In this document: positions 23,477 to 30,303 of the stretch, piece by piece
How the letters are laid out: each line of letters starts with the position of its first letter
Numbering within the stretch: the stretch's first letter is position 1
Assembly: GCA_016186095.1 (NCBI GenBank)
Contig: JACPMG010000001.1
Span: forward strand, 1-44,782
Direction of reading: 5' to 3'
Length of the DNA stretch: 44,782 nucleotides
Source of the DNA: Candidatus Sungiibacteriota bacterium
GTDB lineage: Bacteria; Patescibacteriota; Minisyncoccia; Sungbacterales; HO2-52-23
Notes under the pieces: generated by a model
Told to the model about the DNA's origin: nothing
The model's input: only the letters and a program-made list of their open reading frames with translations
The model's database searches: none
Program-made: the position numbers and the translations under genes

Positions 23477-23504
23477 GTTATAGCAGACTTACTTTGTTTG
23501 TCAA
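23477..23504 (-). promoter_or_regulatory. Consensus promoter of the small secreted protein
   Basis: Minus-strand TTGACA (23504-23499, perfect -35) and TATAAC (23482-23477), spacer 16 bases, 31 bases before ATG 23445. Confidence 0.85.
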
Positions 23505-23557
23505 GGCCTAGGGTAGTATAAGATTGTCTAGTAGCCCCCTATCAGGTATAAGTTAAT

Positions 23558-24130
23558 ATGCCCGTTGAACGCTCCGCAGGAATAATATTTTTTCGCAGTA
23601 CTCCGCAAGGCAGGAAGTATTTGGTGATACGCTCCTCGTATCACGGCGAGGATGGAAAACATAATTTTTGGGATTTTCCCAAAGGTCTTCTGGAAAAAGA
23701 TGAGGACGGCATGGCCGCGGCCAAACGCGAGGCAGTAGAGGAGGCGGGGATCAAAGACTATGAGATAATCTCCGATTTCAAAGAAACGGTTCGTTATTTT
23801 GTCCGCCGCCCATCTGGGCGAGCCTCGCTTTCGGCGGGCCGCGATCGCGATAAAAAAGCCGTATTAAAATTCGTGGCGATGTTTCTTGCCGAAACAAAAA
23901 CTGATACAGTGAAATTGTCTTGGGAGCACGATACTTACGAGTGGCTGCCATATGAGGAAGCCAAGGAGCGGCTTTCGCGAAAAGAAATGCAGACAGCGCT
24001 TCTTAAAGCGGAAGAATTTATTTTACCCAAAAAGTATACGCGACTGTTAAAAAAATACCGCGCGGAAGAGTTACAACCTATGCCAACATCGCGCGTTTGG
24101 CCGGAAAAGCGCATGCGGCGCGGGCGGTAG
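23558..24130 (+). CDS. NUDIX hydrolase (Ap4A-pyrophosphatase-like), long C-terminal extension
   Basis: A 190-residue protein. The NUDIX box is at residues 43-65 (GLLEKDEDGMAAAKREAVEEAGI), preceded by FWDFPKG as in diadenosine-tetraphosphate hydrolases. Residues ~85-97 (RRPSGRASLSAGR) are encoded by a palindromic element. The natural domain should end near residue ~160 (KAEEFILPKK); the remaining ~30 residues are read through the out-of-frame start of the MGMT-type gene. TATAAG lies 5 bases before ATG 23558. A perfect A_AAA_AAA heptamer in this frame at 24049 would shift a ribosome into the MGMT frame. Confidence 0.88.
   Translation: MPVERSAGIIFFRSTPQGRKYLVIRSSYHGEDGKHNFWDFPKGLLEKDEDGMAAAKREAVEEAGIKDYEIISDFKETVRYFVRRPSGRASLSAGRDRDKKAVLKFVAMFLAETKTDTVKLSWEHDTYEWLPYEEAKERLSRKEMQTALLKAEEFILPKKYTRLLKKYRAEELQPMPTSRVWPEKRMRRGR
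23803..23840. repeat. Palindromic element inside the NUDIX gene
   Basis: CCGCC (23803-23807) pairs with GGCGG near 23833, enclosing GCCC-ATCT-GGGC. It encodes the RRPSGRASLSAGR insertion between two NUDIX strands without breaking the frame. Confidence 0.65.
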
Positions 24131-24324
24131 GCAATGCGCTAAACAAGAACGAGTTTACTGATGTGCCATGCCATCGCGTGGTGCGCTCGGACGGTGCCGT
24201 GGGCGGATACAACCAGGGAGCAAGAAGAAAAGTTAGTTTGCTGAAACAAGAAGGCATAAAAATGCTGCGTGATAGAGTATATTTAGGCAGGTATTTATGG
24301 AAAAAGACACCGTTCTTGAAGTAA
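24016..24324 (+). CDS. Methylated-DNA-cysteine methyltransferase-type protein, AUU start or frameshift product
   Basis: The open frame 24007-24324 encodes a complete MGMT/ATL C-terminal domain: KVYATVKKIPRGRVTTYANI (HTH and Tyr region), AHAARAVGNALNKN, the active-site PCHRVVRSDG with its methyl-accepting Cys, and GGYNQGARRKVSLLKQEG. The conserved part begins upstream of any ATG, GTG or TTG, so the natural start would be ATT 24016 (102 residues) or access by -1 frameshifting from NUDIX at A_AAA_AAA. It repairs O6-alkylguanine. It overlaps NUDIX by ~115 bases and the ABC gene by 28. Confidence 0.75.
   Translation: MYFTQKVYATVKKIPRGRVTTYANIARLAGKAHAARAVGNALNKNEFTDVPCHRVVRSDGAVGGYNQGARRKVSLLKQEGIKMLRDRVYLGRYLWKKTPFLK
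24049..24055 (+). other. A_AAA_AAA slippery heptamer at the NUDIX/MGMT overlap
   Basis: Seven As phased exactly as X_XXY_YYZ in the NUDIX frame (TTA AAA AAA TAC). A -1 slip continues as ATA CCG CGC GGA, the MGMT frame (IPRGRVTTY). Confidence 0.55.
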
Positions 24325-25019
24325 ATAACTTATCCGTTACGTTTGATTCCGAGGAAGTTCTTCGGGGGATTTCTTTTTCCGTAAAAAGGGGCGAGGCGCT
24401 GGCCATCATCGGTCCCAATGGTGCGGGCAAAACCGTGCTTTTCCGCGCTCTCTTGGGACTTATCCCGTATGAGGGAGAAATACGCTGGCAAGAAAAAATA
24501 CGTATAGGGTATGTGCCGCAAAAGTTTTTGCTGGATCGCTCCGTCCCTCTTACGGTGCAGGAGTTTTTCCTCCTTAAATCTCCCCATTTTTGGTTCCCGC
24601 CGGGATCTTTTCTTGAGCATCTGGAACATGAATTGAAACTGGTAGGGCTGTCACAGCAAATTCTATCACGGCCGCTGGGGGAGCTTTCCGGAGGCGAGCT
24701 TCAGCGTATTTTGGTTTCCTGGGCGATGCTCGACCACCCCGACGTTTTGCTGTTTGACGAGCCGACTGCGGGGATTGATCTTGGCGGAGAAGAGACGATT
24801 TATAACGTCATGCATCGTCTGCAGGATGAGCGCGGCACCACGGTGCTTTTGATCTCGCACGACTTGAATGTAGTGTATAGGCACGCGCAAAACGTGCTTT
24901 GCTTGAATAGGCGTATGGTGTGCCATGGCTCGCCGCAAGAGGTGTTGAATCCCGAAGAACTTATCAAAGTATATGGTGAAGGCGGATTTTACCACCATAT
25001 AGATACAAATTCGCACTAA
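24297..25019 (+). CDS. Metal ABC transporter ATP-binding protein (ZnuC/MntB-like)
   Basis: A 240-residue ABC ATPase: Walker A GPNGAGKT near residue 40, Q-loop YVPQKF, signature LSGGELQRI, Walker B VLLFDEPTAGID, and H-loop LLISHDLNVV. The C-terminus is His-containing (YHHIDTNSH), seen in zinc and manganese importers. The permease gene follows 6 bases after the stop. No substrate-binding lipoprotein gene is nearby. Its ATG overlaps the end of the MGMT-type gene by 28 bases. Confidence 0.9.
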   Translation: MEKDTVLEVNNLSVTFDSEEVLRGISFSVKRGEALAIIGPNGAGKTVLFRALLGLIPYEGEIRWQEKIRIGYVPQKFLLDRSVPLTVQEFFLLKSPHFWFPPGSFLEHLEHELKLVGLSQQILSRPLGELSGGELQRILVSWAMLDHPDVLLFDEPTAGIDLGGEETIYNVMHRLQDERGTTVLLISHDLNVVYRHAQNVLCLNRRMVCHGSPQEVLNPEELIKVYGEGGFYHHIDTNSH

Positions 25020-25025
25020 TAATTT

Positions 25026-25790
25026 ATGGAAACGCCATTTATACAAACATTGCTTATGGCGCTTGTCGTGGGGATCGCCTCCGGCAGCGTGGGCGCTTTC
25101 ATCATTTTGAAGAGGATGGCACTTGTGGGAGATGCGCTCTCGCATGTAGCACTTCCCGGGATCGCTTTGGCTTTGGCTTATCGCGTGGATCCTTTCTGGG
25201 GAGTGCTTGTGTTTCTTCTGGGCGCGGCAGTACTTGTCTGGTGGCTTGAAGGAAAAACGAAACTTCCGGTTGAAGCGCTGGTAGGACTTCTTTTTACGGC
25301 GAGTCTTGCCGTGGGTATTTTAACCATTCCCGATACGGAAATTCTTGAGTCGCTTTTTGGAACTTTCCCGGCGTTTTCGCCTTATGTCTTGACCGCAGTA
25401 CTTGCTTTGGCTGTCATACTGGCGGGCGCTACGTTCCTTTGGGCCAAACGCTTTCTTTTTGCGGTCGTCTCGCCGGAGCTTGCCAAAGTTTCATCCGGGA
25501 AAAAGTGGGAGGGACTGATTCTTTTCATAGTTTTTGCCTTTGTAGTTGCGCTCGGCATTAAACTTGTGGGCACTCTTCTTATGGGCGCGCTGACAATTAT
25601 TCCCGCGTCCGTTGCCAAAAACATTTCGCGCAGCATGACGGGATTCATGGTTTTGAGCACTGCTTTGGGCGGGCTGATCGCGTTGGGAGGAGTTGTTATC
25701 GCAGGAGCTTTCGGGCTTCTGCCCGGCCCTACCATAATTCTTTTGGGCGTCGGGCTTTTTATAGTATCTCTGCTTTTGGGCAGAAAATAA
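25026..25790 (+). CDS. Metal ABC transporter permease (ZnuB-like)
   Basis: A 254-residue permease of the ABC-3 family with seven to eight helices. It has the family's GSVGAFIILKRMALVGDALSHVALPG in the first third (the metal-transport loop) and LVGTLLMGALTIIPASVAKN later. It pairs with the ATPase upstream. Substrate zinc, manganese or iron cannot be distinguished. A long perfect inverted repeat overlaps its stop and ends the operon. Confidence 0.9.
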   Translation: METPFIQTLLMALVVGIASGSVGAFIILKRMALVGDALSHVALPGIALALAYRVDPFWGVLVFLLGAAVLVWWLEGKTKLPVEALVGLLFTASLAVGILTIPDTEILESLFGTFPAFSPYVLTAVLALAVILAGATFLWAKRFLFAVVSPELAKVSSGKKWEGLILFIVFAFVVALGIKLVGTLLMGALTIIPASVAKNISRSMTGFMVLSTALGGLIALGGVVIAGAFGLLPGPTIILLGVGLFIVSLLLGRK

Positions 25791-25822
25791 TTCATCCCGC
25801 TTTCAGCGGGATGAATTATTTT
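25784..25822. terminator. Bidirectional terminator, 18-bp perfect stem
   Basis: 25784-25801 pairs perfectly with 25805-25822 around TTC, with A-run and T-run ends, between znuB-like (+) and rplT (-). The GC core CCCGCTTTCAGCGGG is shared, in inverted orientation, with the tmRNA gene at 27915-27929. Confidence 0.85.
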
Positions 25823-25831
25823 GGATACCAA

Positions 25832-26176
25832 TTATTTAATTGTCTCCGTAATCTTTTGAAATACAGGAGGGTGGCGCTGGGCAAGCTCGGCAAGGACTTT
25901 TCGATCAAGTTCTATTTTCTTTTTCTTCAAGCCCGACATCAGCGTGTTATACGAGAGGCCGTGCGCGTGGGCAGCCGCGCCTATTTTTGTCTGCCAAAGT
26001 TTTCGGAAATCACTCTTTCGGTGTCTCCTTCCGTGAAAAGAATAGGACCAGGCATGCAAAAGAGCCTCGCGGGCCAGCCGCTCCTTGGATTTTCTGCCCC
26101 AATGGAATCCTTTGGCATATTTGAGAAGTTTCTCTCTTTTTTTATGGGCGATAACGCCCCGTTTGACTCTAGTCAT
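25832..26176 (-). CDS. rplT: 50S ribosomal protein L20
   Basis: A 114-residue basic protein with the full L20 pattern: MTRVKRGVIAHKKREKLLKY, AKGFHWGRKSKERLAREALL, RRHRKSDFRKLWQTKIGAAA and SYNTLMSGLKKKKIELDRK. It binds 23S rRNA early in 50S assembly. Last gene of the classic infC-rpmI-rplT order. In many bacteria L20 represses this operon; no such operator was looked for here. The spacer to rpmI is filled by short tandem repeats. Confidence 0.97.
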   Translation of the reverse strand: MTRVKRGVIAHKKREKLLKYAKGFHWGRKSKERLAREALLHAWSYSFHGRRHRKSDFRKLWQTKIGAAAHAHGLSYNTLMSGLKKKKIELDRKVLAELAQRHPPVFQKITETIK

Positions 26177-26263
26177 GTCACAAGCTTGTAGGCATTAGCT
26201 TGTAGGTTGCAGGTTTTGCGACTAAATTTCCCTACAAGCTACCAGCTATAAGCTACAACCTCT
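26177..26263. repeat. Tandem/inverted short repeats between rpmI and rplT
   Basis: Units such as ACAAGCTTGTAGG, TAGCTTGTAGGTTGCAGG and CTACAAGCTACCAGCTATAAG occur in both orientations over ~85 bases. They could fold into a hairpin in the operon mRNA. No gene. Confidence 0.7.
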
Positions 26264-26437
26264 TTAAAGATATCGCCTCATCTTCTTCTCCATCGTTTTT
26301 GAGAATCCGGCAACTTGTTTTTGCCGCAGCTGAACTCGGCGGGAAGTTTTGGCATTAAAATGATTGTGTCCCGAGCGTCGGTGGAGAAGCTTTCCGGTTT
26401 TGGTGAATTTAATTCTTTTTAATACTGCCTTTCTCAT
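26264..26437 (-). CDS. rpmI: 50S ribosomal protein L35
   Basis: A 57-residue frame, ATG 26437 to TAA 26264. It reads MRKAVLKRIKFTKTGKLLHR, RSGHNHFNAKTSRRVQLRQK and ends KKMRRYL, with the L35 core. The start lies inside the 3' end of infC (29-base overlap), so translation is coupled. Confidence 0.95.
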   Translation of the reverse strand: MRKAVLKRIKFTKTGKLLHRRSGHNHFNAKTSRRVQLRQKQVAGFSKTMEKKMRRYL

Positions 26438-26942
26438 TATTGTTTTTTGAAATTATGGCTATAAACCCCTGCGGAAATCTTTTGGGCGGCATCTCCAAGT
26501 TGTACTCCCCGATCATCTCCAAAAATTCGTTCAATTTCTGAAAGGCGAGATTGCCATGCGCTTTTTCCCTTCCGTGCAGGCGCATATCTATGCGCACCTT
26601 ATCGCCCGCAGAAAGGAACTTCTGGGCCTGTCTGGCCCGTAGTTCCAGATCGTGTTTGCCCGTGGTAAATCCGACGCGAATACCCTTGACTTCAACCTCT
26701 TTCTGCTTTTTTCCGTGTTCCCGCTCGCCTTTTTCGCGATCATACTTGAATTTTCCAAAATCCATTATGCGGCATACGGGAGGATTGGCGGTTGGCGCTA
26801 TCTCAATTAAGTCAAGCCCGCGTTCTTGCGCAAGCCTGAGCGCCTCGGCGGTTTCCATGGTTCCGAGGTTTTTCCCGTCCTCGTCAATCACGCGGATGGG
26901 GGAGATGCGGATGTATTGATTTATGCGGTAGCGTTTTTGAAT
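26409..26942 (-). CDS. infC: Translation initiation factor IF-3, non-AUG start
   Basis: A 177-residue reading that keeps the conserved N-terminus QKRYRINQYIRISPIRVIDEDG, then LGTMETAEALRLAQERGLDLIEIAP, PVCRIMDFGKFKY, and the C-domain ending PKRFPQGFIAIIS. After the in-frame stop at 26957 the only codons before this conserved region are CCA ATA GCA ATC ATT, so initiation must be at ATT 26942 (or ATC/ATA just upstream), or otherwise at GTG further in, which would remove the conserved N-domain. AUU starts are the known basis of IF-3 autoregulation. Confidence 0.93.
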   Translation of the reverse strand: MQKRYRINQYIRISPIRVIDEDGKNLGTMETAEALRLAQERGLDLIEIAPTANPPVCRIMDFGKFKYDREKGEREHGKKQKEVEVKGIRVGFTTGKHDLELRARQAQKFLSAGDKVRIDMRLHGREKAHGNLAFQKLNEFLEMIGEYNLEMPPKRFPQGFIAIISKNNNEKGSIKKN

Positions 26943-26959
26943 GATTGCTATTGGTTATT

Positions 26960-27700
26960 CTATTCCATTTCAAAATATGTTTTGTTCTTTTTGTCCCAGA
27001 GCCAACCTTCCTTTCCCAGCGCTGCGTCAAGATGAAGAGCGACGTCTTGATGTTCGGTTCGCACTTTTTGCAGGAAACTTAAGATTTCTTTAATTACCTC
27101 CCTCTTGGAAACAGATGATTGAAATGCGATCTCATTTATCATTCGGCCCATTCTGGTTTCATCACCAGCCATTACTGCCGCGATAAGTTCCCCCCGTGCG
27201 ATATTGCCGGACATTCCTCTTAGGCGATTCTCCTTTCCATCGCTGGCATATCGTCGTATTCCTTCGCCCAGTTCCGTGCCCATCAATTCCAGTAGGGCCG
27301 CTTTATTGGAGGCCTGCCCTCCTCCAGAAAGCGTTTTTTCGACTAATAATTTTCCCATCTCTTCAAGTGCCCACTGCCAATTCTTAAGAAACGTAGGGTT
27401 GATAGCCTCTTTGTCGAATTTTCCAAAAGACGATTTTACATCCGCAGGAACATTCAGTGTCGCTAAGGTACGTTCTCGTAGGGTGCGTAGAGTAGGACTA
27501 TCTTTTTTGTCTTTCTCAAATTGGGCGATAGCCTTTTCCGCTTCTTGAGAAGCAATCCACTCCAGGGCTTTTTTCGCTTCTTCGGAAAGAGATTCTTTGT
27601 AGTCGGATATTGCGTCCCGAAATGGTTTTTCGGCATGGGCCGCTTCCCACGCGCCCTCGTCCATTTCTACGTATCCCTGTTTTGCCCCCTCTTTAGACAT
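26960..27700 (-). CDS. Hypothetical helical protein between ssrA and infC
   Basis: A 246-residue soluble, helix-rich acidic/basic protein starting MSKEGAKQGYVEMDEGAWEA at ATG 27700. A longer start would read into the tmRNA gene and is rejected. No motifs, membrane segments or known family recognised. It lies 32 bases downstream of the tmRNA 3' end and 17 bases before infC, all on the same strand, so it may be read with either. Two Trp-rich ends (WQWALEEM; WLWDKKNKTYF) are the most distinctive parts. Confidence 0.75.
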   Translation of the reverse strand: MSKEGAKQGYVEMDEGAWEAAHAEKPFRDAISDYKESLSEEAKKALEWIASQEAEKAIAQFEKDKKDSPTLRTLRERTLATLNVPADVKSSFGKFDKEAINPTFLKNWQWALEEMGKLLVEKTLSGGGQASNKAALLELMGTELGEGIRRYASDGKENRLRGMSGNIARGELIAAVMAGDETRMGRMINEIAFQSSVSKREVIKEILSFLQKVRTEHQDVALHLDAALGKEGWLWDKKNKTYFEME

Positions 27701-27732
27701 AAAGTGTTTTAATTTAGTAATGATAATTATTA

Positions 27733-28079
27733 TGGAGATGGCGGGAATTGAACCCGCGTCTGGAAGATTCAACGGAGAAAATTTATACGGGCGTACTCGA
27801 ATTGCTTCGAGGATTTTGTCCGATTAATGTCGTCCCGACTATCGAACATCGTCGGGACCAAGCTTGATTGTATAACACCGGTGGTCAGCCGCACAAGCTT
27901 TAGCTGGTCGATGTCCCGCTGAAAGCGGGATAACCTCCGTTAGGCTACTGCCAAAGCAGGTTGCCGCGCAAAGGATTTAAATAAGTTTGCACTTATTTGT
28001 TTGCAGGAGTTTTACGAGTGTTCCCGCGTCCTCGGCCCGATCTTTTCCGCATCTTCCCCCATCGAAGCCGATCACCCCC
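27733..28079 (-). ncRNA. ssrA: Transfer-messenger RNA (tmRNA)
   Basis: The 5' end GGGGGTGATCGGCTTCGAT pairs with the 3' end CATCTCC(A) to make a 7-bp acceptor with two G-U pairs. The T-arm reads CGCGGGTTCAATTCCCGCC. The tag frame starts at GCA 27990 and gives ANLFKSFARQPALAVA, stop TAA 27942-27940, a plausible 16-residue degradation tag ending in small hydrophobics. CCA is not encoded. The molecule contains the palindrome CCCGCTTTCAGCGGG. Together with SmpB, encoded 69 bases upstream, it rescues stalled ribosomes. Confidence 0.93.
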
Positions 28080-28148
28080 TAAAATATTCACAAAGTGAAT
28101 GTCCTGGCGATCAGCCGATCACTAAAGCGATCTGTGCTGATTTAGCCC

Positions 28149-28598
28149 CTAAAATTCTTTCTTGGCTTCACGTTCAATCTCTCGTTGCGTTTCGCGTTTC
28201 TTAATCGTCTCGCGCTTGTCTTTGCTTTTTTTATGCCGCGCAAGACCGATCAAAACTTTTATGCGGTTATGTTTAGTATATACTTTCAAAGGCACTATTG
28301 TCAATCCTTTTTGTGCGGACTTTCCGATAAACTCTTTGATCTCGGATTTATGTAAAAGGAGACGGCGGGAGCGGGTCGGGTCGTAATCAGGCGGGGCGTT
28401 TTTGGGCTGATATGGCGGAATAGTTGCGTTGAGGAGCCAGGCCTCGCCATTTTTTATAACTGCGAAGGCGCCCGCCAAGTTTATACGTCCCGTCTTTATA
28501 GCTTTTGCCTCAAATCCGCGCAACTCAATTCCGGCCTCATGGGTTTCGAGGATTTCGTAGTCAAAATAGGCGCGGCGATTTAGGGCAAGATCGGACAT
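28149..28598 (-). CDS. smpB: SsrA-binding protein SmpB
   Basis: A 149-residue protein: LALNRRAYFDYEILETHEAGIEL at the start, GFEAKAIKTGRINLAGAFAV, HKSEIKEFIGKSAQKGLTIVPLKVY, and the basic tail KDKRETIKKRE. SmpB binds the tRNA-like part of tmRNA and places it in the stalled ribosome. ATG 28598 is the natural start. TATAAT at 28606-28601 lies just 2 bases before it. It is upstream of ssrA on the same strand. Confidence 0.96.
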   Translation of the reverse strand: MSDLALNRRAYFDYEILETHEAGIELRGFEAKAIKTGRINLAGAFAVIKNGEAWLLNATIPPYQPKNAPPDYDPTRSRRLLLHKSEIKEFIGKSAQKGLTIVPLKVYTKHNRIKVLIGLARHKKSKDKRETIKKRETQREIEREAKKEF

Positions 28599-28640
28599 CA
28601 ATTATAAATTAACACACTTTCAATTTAGCCGCGATTTTAT

Positions 28641-28646
28641 TAGAAT
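28641..28646 (+). promoter_or_regulatory. Leaderless-type -10 box of argS
   Basis: TAGAAT ends exactly 6 bases before ATG 28653, with no Shine-Dalgarno site between. The -35 region (TTTCAA at 28618-28623) is weak. Confidence 0.45.
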
Positions 28647-28652
28647 TAGACC

Positions 28653-30299
28653 ATGATTCGTCAGGAAATCCGCCAAGCAATTGTAGCCGCGGCCAAACAG
28701 AGGTTTGGAAAAATTGAAGTCCCCGATTTTTCTGTTGAAGCCCCCGAAAATACGGGGTACGGCGACTATGCGACCAACATTGCGCTTATTTTGGCTAAAG
28801 TTTTGTCCGCCAGAGGCGGATCCGCCTTAGGCGGAAAAAAGCCGCCGATGGAAATCGCGCGCGATTTAGTCGCGCAACTTACGACTTACGACTTACAACT
28901 TACAACCAAAATTGAAGTTGCTACACCGGGCTTTATCAATTTTCATATTTCAGAGAAAGCGCTTTGGAGCGAGCTTGCCGAAATTCTAAAAAAGAAAGAT
29001 AAATACGGAGCGGGCGCGAAGAAGAAAGAAAAAATCCAGGTGGAATTTATCTCGGCGAATCCCACGGGTCCTCTTACGCTTGCCAACGGACGCGGCGGAT
29101 TTTTGGGCGACGTACTGGCCCGAGTTTTAAAATGTTCCGGATTTCAAGTTGAGAGGGAGTACTATATTAATGATGCCGGGAATCAAGTCCGGACGCTCGG
29201 CCTCTCCATGCTTGCCGCAGCGGAGCTGGCGCCCGAAGCGGAGGAGTACTACCGCGGTCCTCATATTGTGCGATGGGCAAAGCGAAACGAGGGGTTTCTT
29301 AAAAAAAATAAAGACGACCATGAGAAAATAGGCAGAAAGGCCGCGGATTATTTTTTGTCCGCGCTGATTCGCCCGGCAGTCGAAAAAAAGATGAAGATCA
29401 TTTTTGATCGCTGGACATCGGAGTATAAAGATATACGGGAGAAGAAATTTGTCGAAAAGGCGGTGAAAATTTTTCAAAAAAAGGGGTTGGCGTATGATAA
29501 GGAAGGAGCGGTATGGCTCAAAACAACGGAGTTCGGAGACGACAAAGATAGAGTGCTTATGACCTCGGACGGTTTTCCCACATATTTTTTGGTTGACGCG
29601 GGGCATTATTTGGCAACCCAAGAGCGCGGATTCTCTAAAATAAATATAGTAGGCGCGGATCATCACGGCTACGTATCCAGGATACAGGCGGTAGCAAAGA
29701 TTTTAGGGCTTAAAAAATCGGAAGTTATCGTAATGCAACTTGTGCGGCTTCTGCGCGCTGGAAAAGAAGTCAGGATGTCCAAGCGCAAGGGGCTTTTTGT
29801 GACCATAGATGAATTGATTGACGAGGTAGGCCTGGACGCGGCACGCTACTTCTTTTTGGAAAAATCCCCGGACACCCACATGGATTTTAACCTTGACCTT
29901 GCCAAAGAGAGGTCGGTGAAAAATCCGGTCTACTATATACAGTATGCGCATGCGAGAATGGCCAGCATCTTTAGAAAAATCAAAAATCAAAAATCAAAAG
30001 CCAAAAGTACAAGTCAAAAGTTGAAACTTCTTAAAGAAGCCGAAGAATCGACTCTGATAAAGAAATTGATCCAGTTTCCCGAAGTTGTGGACGATACCGC
30101 CCGCGACTATCAAGTTAATCGTCTTACCCGTTATGCCTACGAACTTGCCAGGGCTTTTAATAATTTCTATGAAAAGCAGAGGGTTATTACTGATGATAAA
30201 GAAATTACTGCATCGCGTCTGGCGTTAGTGGCGGCGTCGCAAATAGTGCTTCAAAAGACCTTAGGCTTTTTGGGCATTTCCGCGCCCGCTAAAATGTAG
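28653..30299 (+). CDS. argS: Arginyl-tRNA synthetase
   Basis: A 548-residue class Ia synthetase. The N-terminal tRNA-recognition domain carries GYGDYATNIALILAKVL. The catalytic domain has VEFISANPTGPLTLANGRGGFLGD, where the HIGH motif reads TLAN, and EYYINDAGNQVRTLG, GADHHGYVSRIQA, then MSKRKG (KMSK-like). The C-terminal DALR domain has SRLALVAASQIVLQKTLGFLGI. A double palindrome (28806-28835) encodes SARGGSALGG, and two simple repeats (28875-28907, 29975-30010) encode TTYDLQLTT and IKNQKSKAKSTSQ; all stay in frame. It lies 4 bases before ileS. Confidence 0.95.
   Translation: MIRQEIRQAIVAAAKQRFGKIEVPDFSVEAPENTGYGDYATNIALILAKVLSARGGSALGGKKPPMEIARDLVAQLTTYDLQLTTKIEVATPGFINFHISEKALWSELAEILKKKDKYGAGAKKKEKIQVEFISANPTGPLTLANGRGGFLGDVLARVLKCSGFQVEREYYINDAGNQVRTLGLSMLAAAELAPEAEEYYRGPHIVRWAKRNEGFLKKNKDDHEKIGRKAADYFLSALIRPAVEKKMKIIFDRWTSEYKDIREKKFVEKAVKIFQKKGLAYDKEGAVWLKTTEFGDDKDRVLMTSDGFPTYFLVDAGHYLATQERGFSKINIVGADHHGYVSRIQAVAKILGLKKSEVIVMQLVRLLRAGKEVRMSKRKGLFVTIDELIDEVGLDAARYFFLEKSPDTHMDFNLDLAKERSVKNPVYYIQYAHARMASIFRKIKNQKSKAKSTSQKLKLLKEAEESTLIKKLIQFPEVVDDTARDYQVNRLTRYAYELARAFNNFYEKQRVITDDKEITASRLALVAASQIVLQKTLGFLGISAPAKM
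28806..28835. repeat. Two tandem 15-bp palindromes inside argS
   Basis: TCCGCCAGAGGCGGA followed directly by TCCGCCTTAGGCGGA. They share 6-bp arms and differ in the loop. In frame in argS. Confidence 0.85.
28875..28907 (+). repeat. CTTACGA-type tandem repeat inside argS
   Basis: Four to five copies of a CTTACGA/CTTACAA unit, in frame, encoding part of a loop in the ArgRS N-terminal domain. Confidence 0.7.
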
Positions 30300-30303
30300 T
30301 TTT

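Noticed and set aside
26960-27772. Longer start (27772) for the hypothetical gene next to ssrA
   Set aside because: The extra residues are read from the tRNA-like 3' end of tmRNA; ATG 27700 avoids this.
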